This document shows, one piece after another, positions 1-6,756 of a DNA stretch of 27,457 bases. This DNA is from CAYNST01 sp964399955 (GTDB lineage: Bacteria > Pseudomonadota > Gammaproteobacteria > Pseudomonadales > Cellvibrionaceae), in assembly GCA_964399955.1 (NCBI GenBank), contig CAYNST010000038.1:1-27457 (forward strand), in the 5' to 3' direction. A model generated the notes under the pieces. It did no database searches and was not told the DNA's origin. It saw only the letters and a program-made list of their open reading frames with translations. How positions within the stretch are numbered: position 1 is the stretch's first letter; each line of letters begins with the position of its first letter. A program made the position numbers and the translations under genes.

Positions 1-55
1 TGAATGCCGGGTGGACCGCTTGCATAGATCGCCTCTGCCTTGGTCAAAAATAAAG

Positions 56-196
56 GTAACTATTCAGCTCACGCCCGAATTCGCCCATAGCTGCGTTCAA
101 AAATGGTCATTTACACCTGTAAACCCACATTTTTTGCCTTGCTTTGCGCAAATTCGGACGCAATCTGAACAGTCACGGGGTTAGCTGAATAGTTAC
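56..196. repeat. MITE-like inverted-repeat element, copy 1
   Basis: The ends are a perfect 14-base terminal inverted repeat, GTAACTATTCAGCT (56-69) and AGCTGAATAGTTAC (183-196). Inside are two further nested inverted repeats: CCGAATTCGC (75-84) against GCGCAAATTCGG (146-157), and a central TTTACA-CC-TGTAAA (110-123) flanked by A-rich and T-rich arms. The 8-base word AAATAAAG lies directly before the element (48-55) and again directly after it (197-204), which looks like a target-site duplication. The length of about 140 bases, nested symmetry and absence of coding capacity fit a non-autonomous miniature transposable element or a REP-like structured repeat. No transposase is present in the window. 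Copy number elsewhere in the genome cannot be seen from here. Confidence 0.65.
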
Positions 197-203
197 AAAT
201 AAA

Positions 204-296
204 GTAACTGTTCAACGCTCATGCAAATGTGCCCAGCCTTGCGCTGCACAATCTTTGAAACAAACTAAACAGTTACGAGTTGAGCTGAACAGTTAT
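204..296. repeat. MITE-like inverted-repeat element, diverged shorter copy 2
   Basis: The ends are GTAACTGTTCA (204-214) and TGAACAGTTAT (286-296), a 10-of-11 inverted match. The right 32 bases (265-296) align without gaps to the right 32 bases of copy 1 (165-196), with 25 of 32 identical. In both copies the terminal motif is doubled at a spacing of exactly 20 bases (starts 166/186 and 266/286). The interior is shorter and lacks the central TTTACA-TGTAAA hairpin, so this looks like an internally deleted or decayed relative of copy 1. Confidence 0.5.
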
Positions 297-554
297 CAAT
301 TGTAGTGGTAGTGCGTTTGACTTTACCGTATCAGAGCATTGTGCCGTTGATAGGTACGAAAATTCAATGCACGGATGTTCATTAGGCAAGCGAAATTGGT
401 GCGACGGCACAACAACAGAGCCTTGTAACTAAAGTCTGGCCGGAGCATTGCCAGCGCCACACTCTGCGGTTGATTCTGCGCCTGGGGTCAGTACGGAGCT
501 TAAGAGCCTAGTAGAGCTGTGATCCTTACTAAAGGAGGGGCGGTCCTTCTGGGT

Positions 555-1274
555 TCACTCTGCCGGGTCAACACCGGTTGCCGAGTTTGTCTCTGCGTGC
601 TCCCTGCTGGATGCCCCCAGCAGGGCTTGCCGCTCCTGCGCGTGTACCCCCTGTGTGTAGCAGGGTTTAACTGCAGGTTCAACAACAACGCAGTTGCGGC
701 CGCGGGCCTTTGCCTGGTAGAGCTGTTTGTCGGCCCTTTGCAGAAACTGCAGCCAGGATTCCTCTGTTGACGTTTGATAACAGCTGACACCAAAGCTTGC
801 GGTGGTGCCCACCTGTTCACCTGTTTCCAGCTGGGTGGGATGTGCCTCCATGGCGCGGCGCAGTCGTTCGGCCACCTGAGCTGCGGTAGCCTGGGAGGTG
901 TTGGGCAGTACCACGGCAAACTCCTCGCCCCCAAAGCGGTACACTGAATCCACCCGGCGCACCTCGTTCAGAAGTATTTGAGCCAGGGCCTGCAGCACCC
1001 GGTCTCCGGCTGGGTGGCCAAACCGATCATTGATACATTTGAAATGGTCAATGTCCAACAGGATCAGGCTGGTTGGCTGCTGCGCGCGGCGGCTGCGCTC
1101 CATCTCGGTTTCCAGAGTAAGCTGCAGGTGACGCTTGTTGAAAAGCCCGGTCAGGGCATCGGTACGAACCTGCTGCTGAAGATTGTTCACCTCGCGCTGC
1201 AGTTCGCCAAGCCGGGCATAGATGGGGCAGGCGTCGGGGCCTTTCGGGCAGTGAAGCTCAAGCTCTGCAGTCAT
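555..1274 (-). CDS. GGDEF-domain diguanylate cyclase
   Basis: Predicted diguanylate cyclase that joins two GTP into the second messenger c-di-GMP. From the ATG at 1274 it is 239 residues. A short N-terminal segment with Cys9 and Cys16 is followed by a coiled-coil-like stretch (about 22-36). The GGDEF domain starts at the usual D-x-LTGL motif (39-44). The active-site loop is GGEEF at 115-119, and metal-binding LLDIDHFK is at 72-79. The product-inhibition I-site RxxD is intact (R106-R-V-D109), so the enzyme should be active and feedback-inhibited. There is no transmembrane segment and no known sensor domain. An in-frame GTG at 1319 would add 15 residues; neither start has a good ribosome binding site. 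It is the last gene of the speA operon, 62 bases after nspC (17 with the GTG start), so it is probably co-transcribed with polyamine synthesis genes. The catalytic call is firm; the input signal is unknown. Confidence 0.9.
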   Translation of the reverse strand: MTAELELHCPKGPDACPIYARLGELQREVNNLQQQVRTDALTGLFNKRHLQLTLETEMERSRRAQQPTSLILLDIDHFKCINDRFGHPAGDRVLQALAQILLNEVRRVDSVYRFGGEEFAVVLPNTSQATAAQVAERLRRAMEAHPTQLETGEQVGTTASFGVSCYQTSTEESWLQFLQRADKQLYQAKARGRNCVVVEPAVKPCYTQGVHAQERQALLGASSREHAETNSATGVDPAE

Positions 1275-1336
1275 GGGAGTCGCAATGTGGGAGGAATAAT
1301 GCCCCGGGGCTGGCAACACACCCGGGGTGAGACCGG

Positions 1337-2497
1337 TCAGGACAACCGACGCACAAACTCTTCAAAACCGAATTCGCGCACCACTTGCAAATGATCGGTC
1401 TTGCTGTTGTACACGGCTATGGCCGGTAGCGGTATGCCGTTGAAGGTGGTGTTCTTTACCATGGTATAAATGGCCATATCTTCAAACATCATCCGGTCGC
1501 CCACCTGCAATGGCTGATAGAAGCTGTAATCGCCAATGACGTCACCGGTGAGACAGCTGGGGCCACCAAGCCGGTAGCTATGGGCGTGTTCTCCAGCTTC
1601 GCCCGCACCGGTAATGCGCGGTCGATAGGGCATCTCCAACACATCAGGCATATGACAGGTGGCGGAAGCATCCAGCAGTGCCAGGTCCATAACGTTGTGG
1701 TGCAGGTCCAACACCTCGGCCACCAATATCCCGGCGTTCAACGCAATGGCTTCGCCGGGCTCAAGATACACTTGCACCCGATGCTTGCTGCTGAATGCCT
1801 TGATGCGTTCTATCAATGCGTCAACTTGATAGTCCGGGCGGGTGATGTGATGCCCGCCACCAAAGTTGATCCACTGCATTTGTGGCAGGAAGTCGGCAAA
1901 CTTCTGCTCGATAACGTCCAGAGTACGCTTCAGCGGGTCAAAGTCCTGCTCGCACAGCGTGTGAAAATGCAGACCGGTAATACCGCTCAAGTCCTGCTCG
2001 GCGAATTGATCAAGCGTTGTGCCCATCCGTGAGCAGGGCGCACAGGGGTCGTAGATGGGGGTTGCACCCTCGGAGTGCTGAGGGTTGATGCGTATGCCAA
2101 ACGACAGTTCAGGCCGCTCCGCCTGCGCCGCCAGCGCCTGGTGTTTAAAGCGCTGCCATTGCCCAAACGAGTTGAACACCACGTGATTGGACAGCGCCAG
2201 CACCTCAGCCATCTCGTCCGGGCGATAAGCGGCGGAATAGGTATGCACTTCACCGCCAAAGTATTCCCGTCCAAGCTTGGCCTCATACAGGCCGCTGGCG
2301 CAGGTGCCTTTCAGGTAGCGCATTACCAGTGGCGCCATGGCAAACATGGAAAACGCCTTCAGCGCCAGCAGCACCTTGGCGCCGCTTTCTTCCTGTACCC
2401 GCGCCAGAACTTGCAGATTGCGCTCGATGGCGGCTTCATCAACCACGTAGCAGGGGCTGGGTACGCGCGACAAATCAAACTGCGCCAGTGAGTGCAT
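1337..2497 (-). CDS. nspC: Carboxynorspermidine/carboxyspermidine decarboxylase
   Basis: PLP-dependent, alanine-racemase-fold decarboxylase that removes CO2 from carboxyspermidine (or carboxynorspermidine) to give spermidine (or norspermidine). It is the last step of the aspartate-semialdehyde polyamine route in the cytosol. The protein has 386 residues from the ATG at 2497, which has a good ribosome binding site (AGGAG, 8 bases upstream); a TTG at 2530 would add 11 residues but is less likely. Visible family features are the PLP lysine region LLALKAF (Lys47), the HFHTLCE segment, the glycine-rich NFGGGHH loop, EPGEA, and the DASATCHMPD segment near the C-terminus. It lies 33 bases downstream of the dehydrogenase that makes its substrate. 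No diaminobutyrate aminotransferase/decarboxylase is in the window, so with speA upstream the likely product is spermidine; this last point is inference. Confidence 0.95.
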   Translation of the reverse strand: MHSLAQFDLSRVPSPCYVVDEAAIERNLQVLARVQEESGAKVLLALKAFSMFAMAPLVMRYLKGTCASGLYEAKLGREYFGGEVHTYSAAYRPDEMAEVLALSNHVVFNSFGQWQRFKHQALAAQAERPELSFGIRINPQHSEGATPIYDPCAPCSRMGTTLDQFAEQDLSGITGLHFHTLCEQDFDPLKRTLDVIEQKFADFLPQMQWINFGGGHHITRPDYQVDALIERIKAFSSKHRVQVYLEPGEAIALNAGILVAEVLDLHHNVMDLALLDASATCHMPDVLEMPYRPRITGAGEAGEHAHSYRLGGPSCLTGDVIGDYSFYQPLQVGDRMMFEDMAIYTMVKNTTFNGIPLPAIAVYNSKTDHLQVVREFGFEEFVRRLS

Positions 2498-2530
2498 GCC
2501 TCGACTCCTCATCAAGGTGGAAGGTAACAA

Positions 2531-3730
2531 TCAAGATTGCAGGCCAGTGTCGTCCAGCTCTACCAAGGTCCAGGGCAGTCCGTATTTGTTGAGGTCTTCC
2601 ATGAAGGGGTCCGGATCCAGTTGCTCCATGTTCCACACACCCTCCTGCATCCACTTGCCTTCCAGCATCATTTTGGCGCCGATCATGGCCGGTACCCCGG
2701 TGGTGTAGGAAATGGCCTGGGACTGCACTTCTGCGTAGCAGGCTTCGTGGTCACAGATGTTATAAACGTAGACAATCTTGGTTTTGCCGTCCTTGACCCC
2801 CTTGGCCACACAGCCGATGCAGGTGCGGCCCTTGGTCAAGGGGCCCAGGCTGGAGGGGTCCGGCAGTACCGCCTTCAGAAACTGCAGCGGGATGATCTCT
2901 ATGCCTTCGTATTTCACCGGGTCTATGCGCGTCATGCCGACGTTTTGCAGTACTTCAAGGTGCTTTAGGTAGTTCTGGGAAAAGGTCATCCAGAAGCGCG
3001 CACGTTTGATTTCCGGGAAGTGTTTGGTGATGGACTCCAGCTCTTCGTGGTACATCAGGTAGATATCTTTGGGACCAATGCCTTCCGGGAAGTCGTAAGT
3101 GTCTTTAACCGTCAACGGGTCGGTTTCCACCCACTGGCCATTTTCCCAATACCGGCCTTTGGCGGTGACTTCACGGATGTTGATCTCCGGGTTGAAGTTG
3201 GTGGCAAAAGGCTGGCCGTGGTCGCCGGCATTGCAGTCAATGATATCCAGCTCATGGATCTCGTCCAGGCAATGCTTTTTGATGTAGGCGGTGTAGACAT
3301 TGGTCACCCCCGGGTCAAAGCCGCTGCCCAGCAGCGCCATCAGGCCTGCGCGCTCGAATTTGTCCTGATAGGCCCATTGCCAGCTGTATTCGAATTTTGC
3401 CTCGTTCGGCGGCTCGTAGTTGGCGGTGTCCAGGTAGTGCACGCCGGCGGCCAGGCAGGCGTCCATAATGGACAGGTCCTGGTAGGGAAGTGCCACGTTG
3501 ATGACCAGGCTGGGCTTTTCTGCTTTCAGCAGAGCGGTCAGCTCTTCGACATTGTCGGCGTCAACCTGAGCGGTGCGGATGGGCACTGACAGTTGGCTGG
3601 CAATTTTTTTGCATTTTGCTTCGGTTCGGCTGGCCAGAATGATGTCGGTGAATATTTCCGGCAACTGCGCGCACTTGTGGGTTACCACGCCGCCAACGCC
3701 TCCGGCACCAATGATCATGACTTTGCTCAT
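2531..3730 (-). CDS. Carboxy(nor)spermidine dehydrogenase (saccharopine dehydrogenase family)
   Basis: Predicted carboxyspermidine/carboxynorspermidine dehydrogenase (CASDH). It condenses L-aspartate beta-semialdehyde with putrescine (or diaminopropane) and reduces the Schiff base with NADPH. The protein has 399 residues, with the N-terminal Rossmann motif GAGGVGGVV at 8-16 and the long C-terminal saccharopine-dehydrogenase-type domain. The family also includes lysine-pathway saccharopine dehydrogenases, but the adjacent nspC makes the polyamine role the strong choice. The ATG at 3730 has an AGGAG 8 bases upstream. It lies 25 bases after speA and 33 bases before nspC on the same strand, clearly one operon. 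It is not fused to a diaminobutyrate aminotransferase, unlike the arrangement known in Vibrio. Confidence 0.92.
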   Translation of the reverse strand: MSKVMIIGAGGVGGVVTHKCAQLPEIFTDIILASRTEAKCKKIASQLSVPIRTAQVDADNVEELTALLKAEKPSLVINVALPYQDLSIMDACLAAGVHYLDTANYEPPNEAKFEYSWQWAYQDKFERAGLMALLGSGFDPGVTNVYTAYIKKHCLDEIHELDIIDCNAGDHGQPFATNFNPEINIREVTAKGRYWENGQWVETDPLTVKDTYDFPEGIGPKDIYLMYHEELESITKHFPEIKRARFWMTFSQNYLKHLEVLQNVGMTRIDPVKYEGIEIIPLQFLKAVLPDPSSLGPLTKGRTCIGCVAKGVKDGKTKIVYVYNICDHEACYAEVQSQAISYTTGVPAMIGAKMMLEGKWMQEGVWNMEQLDPDPFMEDLNKYGLPWTLVELDDTGLQS

Positions 3731-3755
3731 CTGAATTCTCCTGTTGGGGTGCTGG

Positions 3756-5672
3756 CTATTTTTCGTAGTAGGTGTAACCGCGCATGCTGGCGGAAAAGGC
3801 GTTCATGATGTTCAGTCGCTCACTGGCGGATATCTTGCCCTCACGCACGGCTTGCTCGGCAATGCGCCGAAAGCGGTCCTGCATCACCTGCGGGTTGTAC
3901 TCGACGTAACTCAGCACATCGGCCACGCTGTCGCCTTCGATTTCTTCAACAAACTCGCAATGGCCGTCTTCAGCAATACGCACGCTAACCACGTTGGTGT
4001 CGCCAAACAGATTGTGCAGATCGCCAAGCGTCTCCTGATAAGCGCCCACCAGGAAGGTGCCAATGTAATACTCTTCGTTGTCCTTCAGTGTGTGCAAGGG
4101 CAGGGTGCGTCGGGTGTTGTGTTGGTCTGCAAAGCGGTCAATCTTGCCGTCACAGTCACAGGTGATGTCGGCAATAATGGCCTGTCGGGTGGGCTGTTCG
4201 TCCAGCCGGTGAATCGGCATTATGGGAAAGATCTGGTCTATGGCCCAGATATCCGGCAGCGACTGAAACAGGCTGAAGTTGCAGTAGTAGATGTCCGACA
4301 ACTGCTCTTTTAGCTTTTGCAACTCCCGCAGGTCGCGCGGCGCGTCATCTGCCAAGTGCAATAGATGATGCATGACTTTTAGAAACAGGTTCTCGGCCAG
4401 CGAACGCGACCGCAAATTCACGTGGCCACGTTTGAACAGCTCGCGGATCTCGTCGCGGTAGAAGACCGCGTCGTTGTAACACTCCTGCAGATTGCGCACC
4501 GTGGCAGAGCTTATGAGCTCGTTCAGATTGCGAATCATCTGGTTTTCGTCTTTGCTGATGACGTCCGGCAGCGGGCCGGGTTCGAAGGTAGTGACATCCA
4601 GAACATTGAACAGCAGCACCGAGGAGTAGGCCACGGTGGCGCGGCCGGATTCGGTAATGATGGTCGGGTGAGGAATATTGCTGGGATCCAGAGTGGTCAT
4701 GATGACGTCGACGATATCCGCGCAATACTCGTCCAGAGTGTAGTTGCGCGAGTGGACGTAGTTGGTCTTGGAACCATCGTAATCCACCGCCAAACCACCG
4801 CCCAGGTCCAGGTAGCCCATCTGGGCACCTTCGCTGACCAGATCCCGATAAACCTGACAGGCTTCCAGCACGCCGGTGCGTATATCGCGAATATTGGGAA
4901 TCTGCGAGCCCAGGTGATAGTGCAATAACTGCAGGCAGTCCAGCATGCCTTCTTCTTTGAGGCTGTCCACCAGGTTGATCAGCTGCGCAATGGACAAACC
5001 AAAGATGCTGCGATCACCACTGGTGGCGTTCCAGTGCCCGCCAACAATGGAAGCCAGCTTGACCCGCACACCAATCAGAGGCCGTACCCCCAGTGTTTTG
5101 CTGCGCTCCAAAATGATGGGCAGTTCGGTCAGTGTCTCGATAACAAAGAACACGCGGTAGCCCATCTTGCAGGCCTGCAGCCCCAAATCAATGAACTCGG
5201 CATCTTTGTAGCCATTACAGACAATACAGGCCTCAGGTGATTGCAGGTTTGCCAGGGCAATGATCAGCTCTGGCTTGGAGCCGGCCTCCAGGCCATGACC
5301 GTATTTGGCACCAACCTGGGCAATCTCTTCTATGACATGGCACTGCTGGTTGACCTTGATAGGAAACACGCCGCGGTAGCGACCCTTGTAGCCGCTTTGG
5401 GCGATGACGTTATTGAATGCGTTGTTCAGGCGGGCAATTTGCTCTGCCAGCAGGTTCTCCAGCCGGACCAGCACCGGCATGTCCATGCCGCGGTCTTTGA
5501 TTTCTTTGACTATGTCCAGCAGTGACACGTTGATACGGCCCTTTGGCCCGTCGACGCTGACGGAGACTTCGCCCTTGTCGGACACCCCAAAATAGCCGAC
5601 GCCCCAATCATTGATGCCGTAAAGCTCGGCAGAGTGCGACGGTGTCCAGGCATGGTGAACGATTTTGTTCAA
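3756..5672 (-). CDS. speA: Biosynthetic arginine decarboxylase
   Basis: PLP enzyme that decarboxylates L-arginine to agmatine, the first step of putrescine synthesis from arginine. The fold-III (alanine racemase/ornithine decarboxylase-like) barrel carries the PLP lysine in VFPIKVNQQ (Lys106). The family segments HYHLGSQIPN, YLDLGGGL and ITESGRA follow, with a C-terminal region of the SpeA type (DIWAIDQIFPIMPIHRL). Family members are about 635-660 residues; a TTG start at 5672 gives 638 residues beginning with the typical KIVHHAW stretch. A GTG at 5747 would give 663 residues, but the extra 25 (Arg/Pro-rich) do not look like SpeA, so TTG is preferred. It is the first gene of the polyamine/GGDEF operon. 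Enzymes turning agmatine into putrescine are not in the window. Confidence 0.95.
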   Translation of the reverse strand: MNKIVHHAWTPSHSAELYGINDWGVGYFGVSDKGEVSVSVDGPKGRINVSLLDIVKEIKDRGMDMPVLVRLENLLAEQIARLNNAFNNVIAQSGYKGRYRGVFPIKVNQQCHVIEEIAQVGAKYGHGLEAGSKPELIIALANLQSPEACIVCNGYKDAEFIDLGLQACKMGYRVFFVIETLTELPIILERSKTLGVRPLIGVRVKLASIVGGHWNATSGDRSIFGLSIAQLINLVDSLKEEGMLDCLQLLHYHLGSQIPNIRDIRTGVLEACQVYRDLVSEGAQMGYLDLGGGLAVDYDGSKTNYVHSRNYTLDEYCADIVDVIMTTLDPSNIPHPTIITESGRATVAYSSVLLFNVLDVTTFEPGPLPDVISKDENQMIRNLNELISSATVRNLQECYNDAVFYRDEIRELFKRGHVNLRSRSLAENLFLKVMHHLLHLADDAPRDLRELQKLKEQLSDIYYCNFSLFQSLPDIWAIDQIFPIMPIHRLDEQPTRQAIIADITCDCDGKIDRFADQHNTRRTLPLHTLKDNEEYYIGTFLVGAYQETLGDLHNLFGDTNVVSVRIAEDGHCEFVEEIEGDSVADVLSYVEYNPQVMQDRFRRIAEQAVREGKISASERLNIMNAFSASMRGYTYYEK

Positions 5673-5772
5673 TGTAGGAATCTCTCTGAAATAAAGGTGA
5701 CGGGTGAAGCGCGCAGGCGTTGCCCGGCAAGGGAGCACGGGCCGCACAAAAGAAAGCGCGAACTATGGCAGA

Positions 5773-5800
5773 TTTGTAAGGACATTTCTACCGCGGACAA
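5773..5800 (-). promoter_or_regulatory. Possible sigma70 promoter of the speA operon
   Basis: Read on the minus strand, TTGTCC (5795-5800) and TACAAA (5773-5778) are separated by 16 bases. This would give a leader of about 95 bases before the speA start at 5672. The match is moderate. An inverted repeat lies just upstream at 5813-5838. Confidence 0.25.
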
Positions 5801-5812
5801 GATCCCTTCCCT

Positions 5813-5838
5813 GGTCAATGAAGGAGCAGAAATTGACC
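5813..5838. promoter_or_regulatory. Inverted repeat, possible operator upstream of speA
   Basis: GGTCAAT (5813-5819) and ATTGACC (5832-5838) form a perfect 7-base inverted repeat with a 12-base spacer. It lies 13 bases upstream of the putative -35 box of speA. It could be a dimeric regulator site; no regulator is assigned. Confidence 0.3.
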
Positions 5839-6114
5839 GGTCTGTGTGGGGTATCGCTTGGGCCAGGCGGCCCTTGGCCGCAGCGCTCTGCTGCTGGAAT
5901 GGTGTGTGGGCCGGGCGTGGCGTGCGCAATTGAATGTGTCAGGCGAGTCTTGCAAGCGAAGTGGAGAGAGCAGCTCTGCCGGGCGAGAGACCAATGCGAG
6001 AGCGGCTTGGCGCCGCCCGAGGTAGATTGAGGCAGGACTTACCCGTTTTGGCTCATGCAGCGCCGAAACCCGAGAAGACCTTGGGTAGACCGCCCGCGTG
6101 AGCGGCTGCAAAGG

Positions 6115-6134
6115 CGGGGGCCTGCGCACCCCCG
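6115..6134 (-). terminator. Possible terminator hairpin after hpf
   Basis: CGGGGG (6115-6120) pairs with CCCCCG (6129-6134) around an 8-base loop, about 30 bases downstream of the hpf stop. There is no T-run after it on the minus strand, so it is a weak or non-canonical terminator candidate. Confidence 0.3.
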
Positions 6135-6162
6135 ATCAGGATGATGTGGTGGCGTAGAGCAC

Positions 6163-6477
6163 TCAGCGCGCGAGGCGCAGCTTCTGGTTGGCCTGTTTAA
6201 GCCTGCGCTCAGCCGAATTGAAGGCGTCGCGCACCGCTATGTGGACCGAGTCGGCGTCCTGAGTGATGATCACCGGCGCGCCCTTCAATCCCAGCTCTAT
6301 GGAGGCTCGGTAGCGTTTACCTTTGTGCTTGTGCTTGTGCGGGCTGTCAAGCACCACGCGCGAATGAATGATTGAGTCGGAGAAGCGGTGCAGCTTTTGC
6401 AGTTTTTTTACAATCGTATCATTCAGCGCAGGTGAATGGCTGATATCACGAAAGACAACATTCGCACTTGCATTCAT
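6163..6477 (-). CDS. Short HPF/RaiA-family ribosome hibernation factor
   Basis: Small protein of 104 residues in the sigma54-modulation/S30EA (HPF/RaiA) family, which binds the 30S decoding region and silences or dimerises ribosomes in stationary phase. Seen in the sequence: the N-terminal beta strand, the basic PHKHKHKGKRYR stretch leading into a second beta strand, then the DADSVHIAVRDAF helix with a basic tail. The length fits the short form, with no C-terminal dimerisation domain. The ATG at 6477 is preferred because GGAG lies 8 bases upstream; a TTG at 6483 is less likely. It stands alone, not in an rpoN/ptsN operon where gammaproteobacterial hpf is often found, so it may be a paralogue with its own stress control. 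Family assignment is firm; which subtype (HPF, YfiA or other) is not. Confidence 0.85.
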   Translation of the reverse strand: MNASANVVFRDISHSPALNDTIVKKLQKLHRFSDSIIHSRVVLDSPHKHKHKGKRYRASIELGLKGAPVIITQDADSVHIAVRDAFNSAERRLKQANQKLRLAR

Positions 6478-6521
6478 AGGCAATCTCCATCAATGCCAGA
6501 GTTATTTGGACATGATATTTC

Positions 6522-6533
6522 TGTAGGCCTACA
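6522..6533. promoter_or_regulatory. 12-base palindrome upstream of hpf
   Basis: TGTAGGCCTACA is a perfect palindrome 45 bases upstream of the hpf start, in a locally AT-rich stretch (about 6500-6620) that probably contains the hpf promoter. It may be a regulator site; the regulator is unknown. Confidence 0.3.
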
Positions 6534-6756
6534 AAGCAATCATGAACTTTCTGCAGAGGAATACAAGCCACTTTTTATACCGAAAAGTTATAAATATTGG
6601 CATTTTCATAAAACCTGTGCGGTTGCTGACGTCATTACCCAGGTGATCCTGTGCGTGCATTTTTGCTTGCTGCGTTCGTCAGGCGCCAACAGCTGGTGAC
6701 AACCGGGGCCGATTGGCAGCCGCCATACCAATGAAACAGCTTGCTTTTTTACGCTA

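Larger units (their letters stand above)
1..554. other. Non-coding left edge with inverted-repeat elements
   Basis: No credible gene is visible in this stretch. The short open frames lack a ribosome binding site and recognisable protein content. It holds two related MITE-like repeats (listed separately at 56-196 and 204-296). It also holds a 9-base inverted repeat TTGTGCCGT / ACGGCACAA at 339-347 and 404-412. Positions 413-554 lie downstream of the minus-strand GGDEF gene, and no convincing intrinsic terminator is seen there. Confidence 0.7.
5673..6162. other. Long intergenic region upstream of speA
   Basis: About 490 bases without a credible gene; open frames on both strands are low-complexity Arg/Pro-rich readings without ribosome binding sites. 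On the minus strand it should contain the promoter and leader of the speA operon. Visible structure includes the inverted repeat GGTCAAT / ATTGACC (5813-5819 and 5832-5838) and a tight hairpin GCGGCC-CTT-GGCCGC (5867-5881). A GC-rich hairpin after hpf lies at 6115-6134. I recognise no known riboswitch. Confidence 0.5.

Noticed and set aside
1..300. CRISPR array suggested by recurring 11-base words
   Set aside because: The repeats are inverted and diverged with irregular spacing and internal symmetry, so they are element ends rather than CRISPR repeats. No cas genes are present.
5704..6129. Overlapping open frames on both strands in the speA upstream region
   Set aside because: Arg/Pro/Gly-rich readings with no ribosome binding sites, typical of GC-rich non-coding DNA.
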